Shown here: positions 1-10,470 of the stretch, piece by piece | Numbering within the stretch: position 1 is the first letter of the stretch | Layout of the letters: the number at the start of each line of letters is the position of its first letter | DNA from: Sphingomonas caeni | GTDB lineage: Bacteria > Pseudomonadota > Alphaproteobacteria > Sphingomonadales > Sphingomonadaceae | Assembly: GCF_026013415.1 (NCBI RefSeq) | Contig: NZ_JAPDOK010000007.1 | Span: 62,001 to 126,000, forward strand | Direction: 5' to 3' | DNA: 64,000 nucleotides | The notes under the pieces: model-generated | Told to the model about the DNA's origin: nothing | Seen by the model: only the letters and a program-made list of their open reading frames with translations | Databases searched by the model: none | Program-made: the position numbers and the translations under genes

Positions 1-570
1 GCCCCCGGCGATCCGGCGGTGCACAACCGGGTGTTCAACGTGCCGCTCGTCTTTTCGAGCGATTTCAACGGCTTCGTTTCGAGCGCCGCCGCGCTCGACG
101 CGCCCTATAGCAGCGCCGATACCGAGCTGGCGCGCTATGCCGAGAGCTATCTCGACCTGCTCGCTCCCGGCGCCGCGGCGGCATCGATGGAGGCGCAGGT
201 GCGGCGCTCGCTCGATCTGATGCTCCCGCTCGGCCGTGCGACGCTCGAACAGGTCAGCGAGAATCTGGGGATGCCCTCGCGCACGCTCCAGCGGCTGCTC
301 GAAAAGGAGGGGCACAGCTTCGGCTCGCTGCTCCACGATGTGCGGCGCGAGGTGGCGATCGACCAGCTCACCCATTCGAGCCGCTCGCTGGGCGAGATCG
401 CCCGGATGATCGGCTATGCGACGCCGAGTTCGTTCACGCGCTGGTTCTATGGCGAGTTCGGGCTAACCCCCGGATCGTGGCGCGCGGGCTTGCGGCCCGC
501 CGAGGCCGACCGCCCAGGCCTTCCGCCCCACCCCGCCCGGACTAGCCGCGGCGCGCGATCTGCCGCATAG
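1..570 (+). CDS. AraC-family transcriptional regulator, 3' part only
   Basis: The reading frame is open from base 1, so the gene starts upstream of the window and only about 189 C-terminal residues are visible. The first third resembles the ligand/dimerisation part of AraC regulators. The second half is a typical double helix-turn-helix: the first helix pair lies around 'LEQVSENLGMPSRTLQRLL' and the second around 'LGEIARMIGYATPSSFTRWF', followed by the family's 'FGLTPGSWR' ending. It is a DNA-binding activator or repressor, but the effector cannot be told without the missing N-terminus. The next gene starts 2 bp downstream, so the two are probably co-transcribed. Confidence 0.85.
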   Translation, partial: APGDPAVHNRVFNVPLVFSSDFNGFVSSAAALDAPYSSADTELARYAESYLDLLAPGAAAASMEAQVRRSLDLMLPLGRATLEQVSENLGMPSRTLQRLLEKEGHSFGSLLHDVRREVAIDQLTHSSRSLGEIARMIGYATPSSFTRWFYGEFGLTPGSWRAGLRPAEADRPGLPPHPARTSRGARSAA

Positions 571-571
571 A

Positions 572-1249
572 GTGCTCATGTTCTCGGGCGGGTCGCTTGT
601 CCTTCAGCTGAGCTATGGGTTGCTGCTGCTCGCGGTGGTGACCTCGCGCAAATGGCCGCGGCTGTTCATCGCGCTCTCCGCGATGGTGGCGTTCGCGCAT
701 GCGCTGGTCTGGACCGGCGACATCGCGACGATGGCGTGGATGGGGCTGGTGCTCGCCTGCTGCGTCGTCGTGCTGGGCCGCGACCTGATCGCCGATGGGC
801 GCGCGCGCTTCACCGCCGATGAGGAGCAGATGCTGGCAGGCTTTCTGGCGGGCGTTCCCCGCCACAGCGCGCGTCACCTGATCGATGGCGGGGTCTGGCT
901 CAACGGCACCGTCGGCGACGAACTCACGCGCGAGGGATCGCCGGTCGAGCGGATCGCGTGGCTGGCGACCGGCGACGCGCTGGTGCTGAGCGACGGCCGC
1001 CAGGTGGCGACCTGCCACCCCGGCGACCTGATCGGCGAGGCCTCGATCCTCACCGGCGAACCCGCGACCGCGACGGTGATGCTCGCGGGACCCGCGCGCT
1101 TCTGGTGCATGCCCGCGGCGACGCTCAGAACCTATCTTGAGACCGATCCCGAACTGGGCGCAATGCTGGAGCGCAGCTTCGCCCGCGCGGTGCGCAACAA
1201 GCTCCACGCCAGCAACCGCACCATCGCCGCCGCGGGGGGCGTGGCCTGA
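572..1249 (+). CDS. Membrane protein with cyclic nucleotide-binding-like domain
   Basis: 225 residues. The first ~70 residues hold two or three hydrophobic segments. The C-terminal ~120 residues carry the signature of a cyclic-nucleotide-binding (Crp-type) beta-roll: 'GDLIGEASILTGEPATATV' matches the phosphate-binding cassette, although the arginine normally before the conserved A-T is threonine, so nucleotide binding is doubtful. There is no helix-turn-helix, so this is not a Crp/Fnr transcription factor. It is a small membrane sensor-like protein of unknown role. The GTG at 572 and the ATG at 578 are both possible starts. It directly follows the AraC-type gene. Confidence 0.7.
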   Translation: MLMFSGGSLVLQLSYGLLLLAVVTSRKWPRLFIALSAMVAFAHALVWTGDIATMAWMGLVLACCVVVLGRDLIADGRARFTADEEQMLAGFLAGVPRHSARHLIDGGVWLNGTVGDELTREGSPVERIAWLATGDALVLSDGRQVATCHPGDLIGEASILTGEPATATVMLAGPARFWCMPAATLRTYLETDPELGAMLERSFARAVRNKLHASNRTIAAAGGVA

Positions 1250-1257
1250 CCACAGCC

Positions 1258-1337
1258 GTCATCCCGGCGAAAGCCGGGACCCAGAGCCAAGAGCGATGTC
1301 GTGTGCGACCCTGGGTCCCGGCTTTCGCCGGGATGAC
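1258..1337. repeat. 80-bp palindromic repeat, family R1 (copy 1)
   Basis: The left arm 'gtcatcccggcgaaagccgg' pairs with the right arm ending 'cgccgggatgac', and both arms continue inward as imperfect inverted repeat. Two more copies of exactly 80 bp lie at 10670-10749 and 50996-51075. This copy is intergenic, just 3' of the membrane protein gene. Confidence 0.85.
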
Positions 1338-1355
1338 GGAAAGGTGGGCGAGCGC

Positions 1356-1628
1356 TCCCCTTGCAATGTTGGATTTCAACGGCTTAGCTACCCAAGCGGG
1401 GCATCCCGCCGCTCTTTGAACCGTCAGCTATCCAGCCGCTTCCCTGCGGCGCCCCGCAAATCCATCAGGATGCACATTTCCCCTCAGGCAAAGGTCATGA
1501 ATGAAGGGAATTCGCGAGACCTTATCGGGCCCGGATCAAACGCCGTTTTGGCCTAACCTTCGCCGAACTTTCCGCACCCACGTGCCGCGGCCGAACCAGC
1601 GGACCAGTGTCAAGTTCGTGTCAACTTA
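1356..1628 (-). repeat. Diverged, expanded copy of repeat family R2
   Basis: Read on the minus strand this matches the ends of the elements at 10471-10647 and 50090-50264: 'cccttgcaatg.tggattt' and 'ccgctctttga' near one end, and 'cagtgtcaag..[cg]tgtcaact' near the other (about 1605-1626). The middle is longer and unrelated, so this is a decayed or chimeric copy. The 1250-1636 gap contains only this and the R1 palindrome; I see no credible gene in it. Confidence 0.55.
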
Positions 1629-1636
1629 GGGCCCTC

Positions 1637-2701
1637 TCACCCCTTCCGCCGGCTCTTCATCAGCGGCTGCACCTTGGTCCCGAAATCCTCTACCCCCTGG
1701 ATGAAGTCGTCGAAGGTCAGCAGCACCCCGCCGGTGTTCGGCACCTCCGCCATCTCGTCGAGCATCGCCGCAACCTTGGCGTAGCTGCCGACGAGCGTGC
1801 CCATGTTGATGTTCACCGCCCCCTCGGGCGCGGCGAGCTGGCGGACATTGGTGGTGGGGTTGTGCTTGTCGGCCGCGCCCTGGTTCATCAGCCAGGCGAT
1901 CGCCTCGACATCGACACCGTCATTGTACGATTTCCATTTGGCCTCGGCCTCCTCGTCGGTTTCGGCCATGATCAGCATGACGAGGACGAACATCGAGACG
2001 TCACGACCGCTCTTCTCGGTCGCCACCGCGAGGCGCTCATTGTTGAACGCGAAGGCCTTGGGGGTGTTGACGCCCTTGCCGAGGCAGAAGGCGTAGTCGG
2101 CATATTTGGCCGAGAAGGCGAGGCCGTCGTCCGACGAACCCGCGCAGATGATCTTCATGTCGCCGCTGGGCGTCGGGCGGACGAGGCAGTCGTCCATCTG
2201 ATAATAAGTGCCCTTATAGTCGCTCCGCCCGGTCTCCCACAGCTCGCGCAGGATATGGGCGTATTCGCCGAGCATCTGGTAGCGGTTGCGGAAATGCTCG
2301 TCGCCGGGCCACAGGCCCATCTGCGAATATTCGGGGCGTTGCCAGCCGGTGATCAGGTTGAGCCCGAACCGGCCATGGCTGATGCTGTCGATCGTGTTGC
2401 ACATCCGCGCGGCGAAGGCGGGCGGGATGACGAGCGTCGGGCAGGTCGCGTAGATCTTGATCTTCTCGGTGACCGCGGCGAGCCCCGCCATCAGCGTGAA
2501 GCTCTCCATGCCATATTCCCAGAACTGGGTCTTGCCGCCAAAGCCGCGCAGCTTGATCATCGACAGGAGGAAATCGAGCCCGTGCTTCTCCGCCGATTGC
2601 GCGATCGTCTTGTTCATGTCGAAATCGGGAATGTACTGGGGCGCGTTCTCGCTGATCAGCCAGCCATTATTGTTGATGGGGACAAAGACGCCGACCTGCA
2701 T
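1637..2701 (-). CDS. rutA: Pyrimidine monooxygenase RutA
   Basis: 354 residues, a luciferase-like flavin monooxygenase. RutA uses reduced FMN and O2 to open the uracil ring at N3-C4, giving ureidoacrylate (or its peracid), the first step of the Rut pathway. The sequence starts '[16 protein letters not shown]' and contains '[17 protein letters not shown]', both typical of RutA rather than of other LLM-class enzymes; the length is normal. It is the last gene of a minus-strand run rutB-rutC-rutD-rutA, with the rutD stop 4 bp before its ATG. The flavin reductase (RutF) and transporter (RutG) are not in the window. Confidence 0.93.
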   Translation of the reverse strand: MQVGVFVPINNNGWLISENAPQYIPDFDMNKTIAQSAEKHGLDFLLSMIKLRGFGGKTQFWEYGMESFTLMAGLAAVTEKIKIYATCPTLVIPPAFAARMCNTIDSISHGRFGLNLITGWQRPEYSQMGLWPGDEHFRNRYQMLGEYAHILRELWETGRSDYKGTYYQMDDCLVRPTPSGDMKIICAGSSDDGLAFSAKYADYAFCLGKGVNTPKAFAFNNERLAVATEKSGRDVSMFVLVMLIMAETDEEAEAKWKSYNDGVDVEAIAWLMNQGAADKHNPTTNVRQLAAPEGAVNINMGTLVGSYAKVAAMLDEMAEVPNTGGVLLTFDDFIQGVEDFGTKVQPLMKSRRKG

Positions 2702-2705
2702 GGTG

Positions 2706-3485
2706 TTAGCTCCCTAGAAATTCGAGGACGCGGGCGTTGAAACCGTCAGGGTCGGTGACGTTGCAGCCATGCCCTCCCCAATCCATCAACGCCAGTTCCG
2801 CCCCTATGATGCCCTCGGCGAGACGCTTCGAGCAGTTCGATGGCACGAGCATGTCATCCGCAGCGGCGAGCGCAAGAGTCGGGGCGGAAATTTGTGACAG
2901 TTTCGCGTCGATATCGAAGGCTGCGAGCGCGGCGATGCGCTTCTCATAGGCCTCGGCGCCCGCGAAATGGGCGAGGTGATGCTCGTCCTCTGCCGCCAGC
3001 CGCTCGGCATGTTCGCTGATCCAGTTGGCCGGGAAGAGGAATAGCGGCTGGGCACGGACATAAGCGCGCGGCCCGCTGTGCCGCAGCAGCTCCAGCCGCG
3101 CCTCGAAGCAGCGGGCGAAGTGCGGGTCGAGCTTCGACCAGGCATTGACGAGGACGAGGCGGTCGATCCTGTCGGGCGCCTTGAGCGCCGTCGCGAGCCC
3201 CGCCACACCGCCCGCGGCATGGCCGATCACGGTCGCGCTTCCGAGGCCGAGCCCATCGATCAGCGCAAGGATATCGTCGCCCATCTGCTCGACGGTAACG
3301 GTCTCGGGCAGCGCCCTGTCGCTCCGCCCGGTCCCGCGATGGTCGTAGAGGATGACGCGGTGCTCCGCCGCCAGCGCGGGCAGGTTCGGCAGCCAGTAAT
3401 TGCCCGATCCGCCCAGCCCCGCCGACAGGATCAGCGGGGGGCCTTCGCCGTGCGATTCCCAATAGAGGCCGTCGATCTGCGGCAT
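2706..3485 (-). CDS. rutD: Aminoacrylate hydrolase RutD (alpha/beta hydrolase)
   Basis: 259 residues of alpha/beta-hydrolase fold. RutD speeds removal of aminoacrylate in the uracil-degradation pathway, releasing ammonia and malonic semialdehyde. The N-terminal '[15 protein letters not shown]' and 'YDHRGTGRS' and the C-terminal '[14 protein letters not shown]' (with the presumed catalytic His) match RutD closely. The nucleophile elbow reads G-H-A-A-G (residues 88-92), with alanine where other hydrolases have serine; as I recall, E. coli RutD also has alanine there. It lies between rutC and rutA, separated from rutC by a repeat-filled spacer. Confidence 0.9.
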   Translation of the reverse strand: MPQIDGLYWESHGEGPPLILSAGLGGSGNYWLPNLPALAAEHRVILYDHRGTGRSDRALPETVTVEQMGDDILALIDGLGLGSATVIGHAAGGVAGLATALKAPDRIDRLVLVNAWSKLDPHFARCFEARLELLRHSGPRAYVRAQPLFLFPANWISEHAERLAAEDEHHLAHFAGAEAYEKRIAALAAFDIDAKLSQISAPTLALAAADDMLVPSNCSKRLAEGIIGAELALMDWGGHGCNVTDPDGFNARVLEFLGS

Positions 3486-3490
3486 CAGGA

Positions 3491-3616
3491 TCCTCCCCCG
3501 GAGGGGGAGGTGGCAGCCGAAGGCTGACGGAGGGGTAGTCGCCCCAAGCGAACCGGCCCGCTCTCGGAACCTACCCCTCCACCGCTTCGCGGTCCCCCTC
3601 CCCCTCCGGGGGAGGA
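3491..3616. repeat. GC-rich inverted repeat, 'cctccccc' type (R5)
   Basis: The ends 'tcctcccccggagggggagg' and 'cccctccgggggagga' are inverted, and the inner arms 'ggaggggtagtcg' and 'ctacccctcc' also pair. It fills the rutC-rutD spacer. Relatives lie at 26211-26332 and, more loosely, 20080-20232. Confidence 0.75.
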
Positions 3617-3626
3617 TTTGGAGAGG

Positions 3627-4010
3627 TCAGCCAATGTGCGCGACCGAAGCCACCTCGACGAGGCAGTCGGGCTTCACCAGATCGGCCTTGATGCAATAGC
3701 GCGCGGGCTTCTGCCCGGGGAAATATTCGGCATAGACCCGGTTGAACGCGGCATAGTCGGCGAAGTCCTTGAGGAAGATATGGTTCATCGCCACGTCCTC
3801 GAGCGTCGCGCCGGCAGCCTCGAGCGTGATCTTGATGACGTCGAGTACATGCCGGGTCTGCGCCGCGGCGTCGCCGACATGGAGCACCACCCCGCCCTCG
3901 CCCAGCGCAAGCACGCCCGAGACATAGACGGTGTTCCCCGCCTTCGCCCCCGCCGAATAGGGGGCGATCGGGGTGGGGAATTGCGGCGGGTTGATCGATT
4001 CGAAGGGCAT
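3627..4010 (-). CDS. rutC: RutC, RidA-family 3-aminoacrylate deaminase
   Basis: 127 residues, RidA/YjgF/UK114 fold. In the Rut pathway RutC was first proposed to reduce aminoacrylate peracid and is now generally seen as a 3-aminoacrylate deaminase. The start 'INPPQFPTPIAPYSAG' and the segments 'VYVSGVLALG' and 'PARYCIKADLVKPDCLVEV' are characteristic of RutC, and the arginine of the RidA active site is in 'ARYCIKADLV'. It lies 4 bp after rutB on the minus strand, which fits a shared transcript. Confidence 0.92.
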   Translation of the reverse strand: MPFESINPPQFPTPIAPYSAGAKAGNTVYVSGVLALGEGGVVLHVGDAAAQTRHVLDVIKITLEAAGATLEDVAMNHIFLKDFADYAAFNRVYAEYFPGQKPARYCIKADLVKPDCLVEVASVAHIG

Positions 4011-4014
4011 GCAC

Positions 4015-4734
<720 letters not shown>

Positions 4735-4832
4735 TCGCACCAGACTGTCCCTTCGCGCTGCAGTGCGCAAGAGGGGCCGTTGCCAAGGTGTATTAGGCTG
4801 CTAAGCATCCCGATCCCCAATAGGAATTGCCG

Positions 4833-7448
4833 ATGCGCGCCCTGATTCTCGCTTTCGTCGCCCTGCTGATCCCCGCGAGTGCGCTTGCCGCCGATCCCAC
4901 CGGCAAGCTGCCCGACCAGGTCACGCCGATCACCTACCGGCTCGACCTGACCGTGGTGCCGGAGCAGGCGCGGTTCAGCGGGCACACCGAGATCGATATC
5001 CGGCTCAAGCGCCCCTCCGCCTTCATCTACATGCACGGCCGCGACCTGCACGTGACCCGCGCGGTCGCGAAGATCGGCGGGCGCGAATTCCCAGTGATCT
5101 TCAGCCAGATCAGCCCGCTCGGCCTCGCCAAGCTCGACTTCGGGCGCAGCGTCCCCGCCGGCAAGATGACGCTCAAATTCGATTATGACGCGGCCTTCGG
5201 CAGCGGCCCCTCGGGCCTGTACCGCATCAAGGTGGGCGGCGAATATTATAGCTGGTCGCAGTTCGAATCGATCGACGCGCGCGCCGCCTTCCCCTCGTTC
5301 GACGAGCCGGGGTACAAGACGCCCTTCACCGTCACGCTGACCACCAAGCCCGGCTTCGTCGCCGCGAGCAACGGGCCGGAGATCGGCAAGGGCACGCCCA
5401 AGGGCGATCTGGTCACGCACCGTTTCCTCGCGACCAAGCCCATGCCGACCTATCTGATCGCCTTCGTCGTCGGCCCGTTCAAGACGCTCGAGACGGTCGT
5501 GCCGCCCACCCCGCAGCGCAAATGGCCGCTGCCGCTGCGCGTGATCGCGACCAAGCCCAATGCCGATCAGATGCAATATGCGCTCGATCAGTCGGGCAAG
5601 ATCGTAGCGCTTCTCGAAGCCTATTTCGGCCAGGCCTTCCCCTATCCCAAGCTCGACCAGGTCGGTTCGCCGGTGATGCCGGGGGCGATGGAGAATGCCG
5701 GGATCGATATCTATGGCGATTCGATCCTGTTCCTCAGCGAGAGCGACCAGACCACGCGCAAGCAGGCGTTCGGGATGATCGTCGCGCACGAGCTGTCGCA
5801 CCAATGGTTCGGCGATCTCGTCACCCCCGCTTGGTGGGACGATATCTGGCTCAACGAGAGCTTCGCCAACTGGATGGGATACCGGATCGGCAACGAATGG
5901 CGCCCCGATCTCAACATCGGCGTGGATGCGATCGACGAGGCGTTCGACGCGGCCAATCTCGACGCGCTCACCGTCGGGCGGCCGATCCATGAGGTGATCA
6001 CGCAGGACAGCCAGATCGACGGCGCGTTCGACCAGATCACCTATGGCAAGGGCGGCCAGGTGGTGGCGATGGTCGCCGACTATATGGGCGATACGCTGTT
6101 CCGCGACGGCGTGCGGCTGCACATGCGGCGGCACATCTACGGCAATGCCAGCACCGACGATTTCTTCGGCGCGCTGGCCGATGCCGCCAAGGATCCGCGC
6201 GTGCTCGCCTCGCTGCGCAGCTTCGTCGATCAGCCGGGCATCCCGCTGGTGACTTTGCACCGCGACGGCGACAGGCTGGTCGCGACGCAGACGCGCTTCG
6301 CCTATTACGGCGCCAATCCGAAGCCGCAGCAATGGATCATCCCCTTCTGCCTGCGCCGCGAAAAGACGCGCAGCTGCACGCTGATCGACCAGCCGAACGA
6401 GGCGGTGAGCGCGGCGGGCGGCGGGGTGATCGTCCCCAATGCCGGCGGCTGGGGCTATTATCGCTACGATCTGGACGATGCCGACTGGAAGGCGCTGATC
6501 GCCGGCTCGGCCTCGCTCGGCGCGGGCGAGGCGCTGGCGATGAACGACAGCCTATGGGCCAATTTCTATGCCGGGCGCGGCAATTTCAACCGGCTGGTCG
6601 CCGCGGCGGCGGTGATGGCCGGGAACAAGGATTCGAACGCGGCGGTCGATAACGGCCAGCGGCTCGCGGGGATGATCCGGCGCGGGCTGGTTTCGAAGGA
6701 AGCCGAGCCCGCGTTCCGCACGATGCTGAGCCATATCTATGCGCCTGTGCTGGCGAAGCTCGGCTTCGATCCGCGCGAAGGCGCCTATGTCAGCGACGAT
6801 CCGGACCGGCAGAAGCTGCGCAATTCGTTGGTCGAATTGCTCGCCAACGACGCGCGCGATCCGCAGCTGGCGGCGACGCTGACCGCCGCTGCCGAGAAAT
6901 ATCTGGGCGGCGACACCAAGGCACTCGACAGCCAGTTCATGTCTGCGGGTTTCGCGGCGCTGATGCGCGCCAAGGGGCTGGACTATGCCAAGACGCTGGT
7001 CACCAACGCGCTGTCGGGCGATGACGAGGCTCTGGCGGATTCGATGTACGACGCGATCGGCGACGTGGGCGATCCGGCGATCGCCACCTGGTTCGTCAAG
7101 GAGTTCAAGCATCCCAAGCTCAATTTCGGCCAGCGGATCGGCACGATGATCTCGCTCCTCTCCGATCCCCAGGTGAGCGCGGTGGTGCTGCCCGAAGTGC
7201 TCAACGCGTTCGATGCCCTGTCGCGGTCGCGCGGCGGCATCTTCGCGGCGCGCGCGGCGGGTTCGTTCGGGACGCTCTGCGTCGCGGCGCAGGCCGACAC
7301 GGTCGAGGCGCGGCTCAAGCCCGCGCTGATCGCTGGGCATACCAGCACGCTGTCGCTCGATCGCGCGATGGAGCAGATCCGCAACTGCGCGGCGTTCCGG
7401 GAGAAGTTCGCAGGCGATGTGAGCGGCACGATCCTCGCGGCCAAATAA
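4833..7448 (+). CDS. Secreted M1-family metallo-aminopeptidase
   Basis: 871 residues from the ATG at 4833, which has 'agga' about 8 bp upstream. The N-terminus is a signal peptide ending near 'SALAADPTG', so the enzyme is periplasmic or exported. M1 signatures: 'PGAMENAG' (substrate N-terminus recognition, near residue 285), zinc motif HELSH at 319-323, and 'NESFANW' supplying the third zinc ligand Glu 18 residues later. The C-terminal half resembles the ERAP1-like helical domain. It removes N-terminal amino acids from peptides. It stands alone on the plus strand, divergent from rutB; the signal peptide and helical domain set it apart from E. coli PepN. Confidence 0.9.
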   Translation: MRALILAFVALLIPASALAADPTGKLPDQVTPITYRLDLTVVPEQARFSGHTEIDIRLKRPSAFIYMHGRDLHVTRAVAKIGGREFPVIFSQISPLGLAKLDFGRSVPAGKMTLKFDYDAAFGSGPSGLYRIKVGGEYYSWSQFESIDARAAFPSFDEPGYKTPFTVTLTTKPGFVAASNGPEIGKGTPKGDLVTHRFLATKPMPTYLIAFVVGPFKTLETVVPPTPQRKWPLPLRVIATKPNADQMQYALDQSGKIVALLEAYFGQAFPYPKLDQVGSPVMPGAMENAGIDIYGDSILFLSESDQTTRKQAFGMIVAHELSHQWFGDLVTPAWWDDIWLNESFANWMGYRIGNEWRPDLNIGVDAIDEAFDAANLDALTVGRPIHEVITQDSQIDGAFDQITYGKGGQVVAMVADYMGDTLFRDGVRLHMRRHIYGNASTDDFFGALADAAKDPRVLASLRSFVDQPGIPLVTLHRDGDRLVATQTRFAYYGANPKPQQWIIPFCLRREKTRSCTLIDQPNEAVSAAGGGVIVPNAGGWGYYRYDLDDADWKALIAGSASLGAGEALAMNDSLWANFYAGRGNFNRLVAAAAVMAGNKDSNAAVDNGQRLAGMIRRGLVSKEAEPAFRTMLSHIYAPVLAKLGFDPREGAYVSDDPDRQKLRNSLVELLANDARDPQLAATLTAAAEKYLGGDTKALDSQFMSAGFAALMRAKGLDYAKTLVTNALSGDDEALADSMYDAIGDVGDPAIATWFVKEFKHPKLNFGQRIGTMISLLSDPQVSAVVLPEVLNAFDALSRSRGGIFAARAAGSFGTLCVAAQADTVEARLKPALIAGHTSTLSLDRAMEQIRNCAAFREKFAGDVSGTILAAK

Positions 7449-7508
7449 GGGCCCCTATCCCCGGCCGCGCATTTGGGTCATTCTCCCGCCGGAACGAGCG
7501 GAGGGGGC

Positions 7509-8732
7509 ATGATGGCGACAATGGCGCGGCCGGCGGTCCCGATCCTTAGCCTCGTGCTGCTCGTCGCCGCGGCGATCCTGCTCAACTATGTCGATCGCGG
7601 CACGATCGCGGTCGCGGCGCCGCTGATGAAGGGCGAGCTGGGGCTGAGCGCGACGGGCTTCGGCCTCGCGGTTTCGGCCTTTTTCTGGGTCTATGCGCCA
7701 ATCCAGCTCGCGGTCGGCTGGCTGTGCGACCGCTTCTCGGTCTATCGCCTGCTCGCGGCGGGCCTCGCGGTCTGGGCGCTCAGCACCGCCGCGATGGGGT
7801 TCGTCGGATCGCTGACCGGGCTGGTCGTGCTGCGGCTGCTGCTTGGCCTTGGCGAGAGCATCGCCTTCCCCGGCGCTTCGAAGATCATTTGCCGCCATGT
7901 CCCGCCCGCGCGGCGGGGAATCGCCAATTCGGCGGTGGCGGCGGCGCTCGCGCTGGGGCCGGCGGTGGGGACGCTCGCGGGCGGGGTGCTGATGATCAAT
8001 TTCGGCTGGCGCGCGATGTTCATGGTGTGCGGGCTGGCGACCTTGCTGTGGTTCTTGCCCTGGCTGGGGCTGATGCGGCGGCTGCCGCCCGAACATCGCC
8101 ATGCGAGCGGGCAATTCCCGATCGGGCGGCTGATCGGCACCCGCGCGATCTGGACCACCAGCCTCAGCCATTTCACCGCCAATTACAGCCTCTATTTCCT
8201 GCTCTCCTGGCTGCCGCTCTATCTCGTCCAGCAACGCGGTTTCTCGATCGCGACGATGACCTTGGTCGCAACCGTCTCCTATCTCGCCCAGGCGGCGAGC
8301 GCGGTGACGACCGGCTGGGTCTGCGACCGCCTTATCGCAGGCGGCGGGCATGAAGGGCGGATTTTCCGCACCTTCTCGGTGATCGGAATCGGGCTGGTGG
8401 GCGTGGCGATCCTGGGAATCGCGCTCGCCAATGACACGGAGGCGCTGGTCGCCTTCCTGATCCTCGCCGGGATCGGCTGCGGACCCTGCTCGGTGACGCT
8501 CTACGCGGTCGCGCAGATCTTCGCGGGGCCGCGCGCGGCGGGAACCTATGTCGGCGTGCAGAATGCCTGCGGCAACATGGCCGGGATCATCGCGCCGATC
8601 ATCACCGGCATGATCGTCGACAGGACCGGGAGCTTCCTCAACGCCTTCTATGTCGCCACCGCGGTGTGCGGCATCGGGGTGGTGTGCTGGGCGGTGCTGG
8701 TACCGAAGATCGCGCCGCTCGAACTCGACTGA
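7509..8732 (+). CDS. MFS transporter
   Basis: 407 residues starting at the ATG at 7509, right behind a strong ribosome site (gaggggg, 7501-7507). Twelve hydrophobic segments are spread over the whole length. 'LNYVDRGTIAVAAPLM' in helix 1 and 'GWLCDRFSVYRLL' in the helix 2-3 loop (the G-x-x-x-D-R MFS motif) place it near the anion:cation symporter (ACS) subfamily, which moves organic anions with protons or sodium. The substrate is not evident. It ends immediately next to the stop of the convergent acyl-CoA ligase gene with no spacer. Confidence 0.88.
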   Translation: MMATMARPAVPILSLVLLVAAAILLNYVDRGTIAVAAPLMKGELGLSATGFGLAVSAFFWVYAPIQLAVGWLCDRFSVYRLLAAGLAVWALSTAAMGFVGSLTGLVVLRLLLGLGESIAFPGASKIICRHVPPARRGIANSAVAAALALGPAVGTLAGGVLMINFGWRAMFMVCGLATLLWFLPWLGLMRRLPPEHRHASGQFPIGRLIGTRAIWTTSLSHFTANYSLYFLLSWLPLYLVQQRGFSIATMTLVATVSYLAQAASAVTTGWVCDRLIAGGGHEGRIFRTFSVIGIGLVGVAILGIALANDTEALVAFLILAGIGCGPCSVTLYAVAQIFAGPRAAGTYVGVQNACGNMAGIIAPIITGMIVDRTGSFLNAFYVATAVCGIGVVCWAVLVPKIAPLELD

Positions 8733-10325
8733 TCAAGCCACCGCCAGCTTATAGTCCTTGTACTGCTCGCGGATCGCGGTCTTGAGCAGCTTGCCCGTCG
8801 CCGTGTGGGGCAGCTCATCGACGAACACCACCTCGTCGGGGAGCCACCATTTGGCGACATGCTTGGCCAGATGCGCCTGGACCTCCTCGGCACTCACATC
8901 GCTGTTCGGGCGGCGGACGACGAGGAGGATCGGACGCTCGTCCCACTTGGGATGATGGACGCCTATCGCCGCCGCCTCGTGCACGCCCGGGCAGCCGACC
9001 GCGGCATTTTCCAGGTCGACCGAGCTGATCCATTCGCCGCCCGATTTGATCACGTCCTTGGCGCGATCGGTGATCTGCATGACGCCATCGGGATGGATCA
9101 CCGACACGTCGCCGGTGTCGAACCAGCCCTCGGCGTCGACCGCGTCGGCATCGGCCTTGAAGTAGCGCTTGACCACCCAGGGTCCGCGGACCTGAAGCCG
9201 GCCCGAGCTCTTGCCGTCGCGCGGCTGGACCTTGCCTTCGTCATCGACGACACGCAGCTCGATCCCGAACGGGGTGCTGCCCTGCTTGCTGATCAGGTCG
9301 AGCTTGTCCTCGTGACTCATCTCCTCCCAATTGACGGGAATCGTGCCCGCGGTGCCGATGGGCGAGGTCTCGGTCATGCCCCAGAGATGCTTGACCTCGA
9401 TCCCCATCCCCATGATCCGCTCGATCATCGCGCGCGGCGCGGCCGAGCCGCCGATGGTGACCTGAACGAGATGCTTCGGCGCATCGCCGGTCTCGTCCAT
9501 ATGCTTGAACATGGCGAGCCAGACGGTGGGAACGCCCGCCGAATGCGTCACCTTCTCGCGGTTCATCAGCTCGCAGATCGTCTTGGCGTCGTTGGTCGCC
9601 GAATAGACGAACTTCGCGCCCGCAAGCGCCCCCGCGAAAGGCAGGCCCCAGGCGGCGGCGTGGAACATCGGGACGATCGGCAGGATCACCGAGCGGCGCG
9701 AGATGTTGAACACCCAGGGCGCGACCTCGGCCATGGCGTGGATCATCGTCGAGCGATGTTCGTACAGCACGCCCTTGGGATTGCCGGTGGTGCCGCTGGT
9801 ATAGCAGATCATGCACGGGTCGCGCTCGGGACCCTCGTGCCAGCTATAATTGCCGTCCTCCTGCGCGAGCAGCGCTTCGAAGCCGTCGGGGCCATCGCTG
9901 TCGAACACGACATAATGCTCGATCGTCGTCCAGTGCGGCTTGAGCCGGTCGATAATTGGCTGGAACTGCTTGTCGTAGAAGAGGACGCGGTCCTCGGCGT
10001 GATTGGCGATGTAGATCAATTGCTCGTCGAACAGGCGCGGATTGATCGTGTGGATCACCCCGCCCATCCCGATCGCGCCATACCAGGCGACGATATGGGG
10101 GGCGTGGTTCATGCCGAGCGTCGCGATGCGGTCGCCGGGCTTCATGCCGAGCCGCTCGAGCGCCTGCGCCAGCTTCTTCGCATCGCGCGCGACCCCGGCC
10201 CAGGTGGTGCGGCTCTCGGTACCGTCGGCCCAGCGCGTGACCAGCTCGCGGCTCCAATGCTCGCGCTCGGCATGATCGATCAGCCTGGGGACCCGAAGCT
10301 CGAAATCCTGCATTCCACCCAGCAT
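8733..10325 (-). CDS. Fatty acid--CoA ligase (AMP-forming)
   Basis: 530 residues, ANL superfamily. It activates a medium- or long-chain fatty acid with ATP to the acyl-AMP and then the acyl-CoA. The AMP-binding loop '[13 protein letters not shown]' lies near residue 175, the 'LWGMTETSP' motif near 325, 'GWFDTGDVS' and '[13 protein letters not shown]' in the hinge, and the catalytic Lys in '[13 protein letters not shown]' near the end. The start '[19 protein letters not shown]' resembles ligases often annotated as medium-chain enzymes in sphingomonads. Substrate length cannot be read from sequence. No beta-oxidation genes are adjacent. Confidence 0.9.
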   Translation of the reverse strand: MLGGMQDFELRVPRLIDHAEREHWSRELVTRWADGTESRTTWAGVARDAKKLAQALERLGMKPGDRIATLGMNHAPHIVAWYGAIGMGGVIHTINPRLFDEQLIYIANHAEDRVLFYDKQFQPIIDRLKPHWTTIEHYVVFDSDGPDGFEALLAQEDGNYSWHEGPERDPCMICYTSGTTGNPKGVLYEHRSTMIHAMAEVAPWVFNISRRSVILPIVPMFHAAAWGLPFAGALAGAKFVYSATNDAKTICELMNREKVTHSAGVPTVWLAMFKHMDETGDAPKHLVQVTIGGSAAPRAMIERIMGMGIEVKHLWGMTETSPIGTAGTIPVNWEEMSHEDKLDLISKQGSTPFGIELRVVDDEGKVQPRDGKSSGRLQVRGPWVVKRYFKADADAVDAEGWFDTGDVSVIHPDGVMQITDRAKDVIKSGGEWISSVDLENAAVGCPGVHEAAAIGVHHPKWDERPILLVVRRPNSDVSAEEVQAHLAKHVAKWWLPDEVVFVDELPHTATGKLLKTAIREQYKDYKLAVA

Positions 10326-10470
10326 CGACGCTCTCCAATATTATATTCTCTCGCGAGTGAACGTAACTTGGGTCGGGGGCGAAAGTCCATAAGGCGCTGC
10401 CCCTCGCCCTTACGACCTATACGCTAGGCGGGAGTTATTGGATGACGCAAGCGTGGGGGGCTTGGAGTTC

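Noticed and set aside
1137..1556. 139-codon plus-strand frame crossing the R1 repeat
   Set aside because: It reads through the palindrome ('HPGESRDPE' type sequence), a known source of spurious gene calls, and overlaps a real gene.
8805..10427. 540-codon plus-strand frame opposite the acyl-CoA ligase
   Set aside because: Antisense of a well-supported gene.
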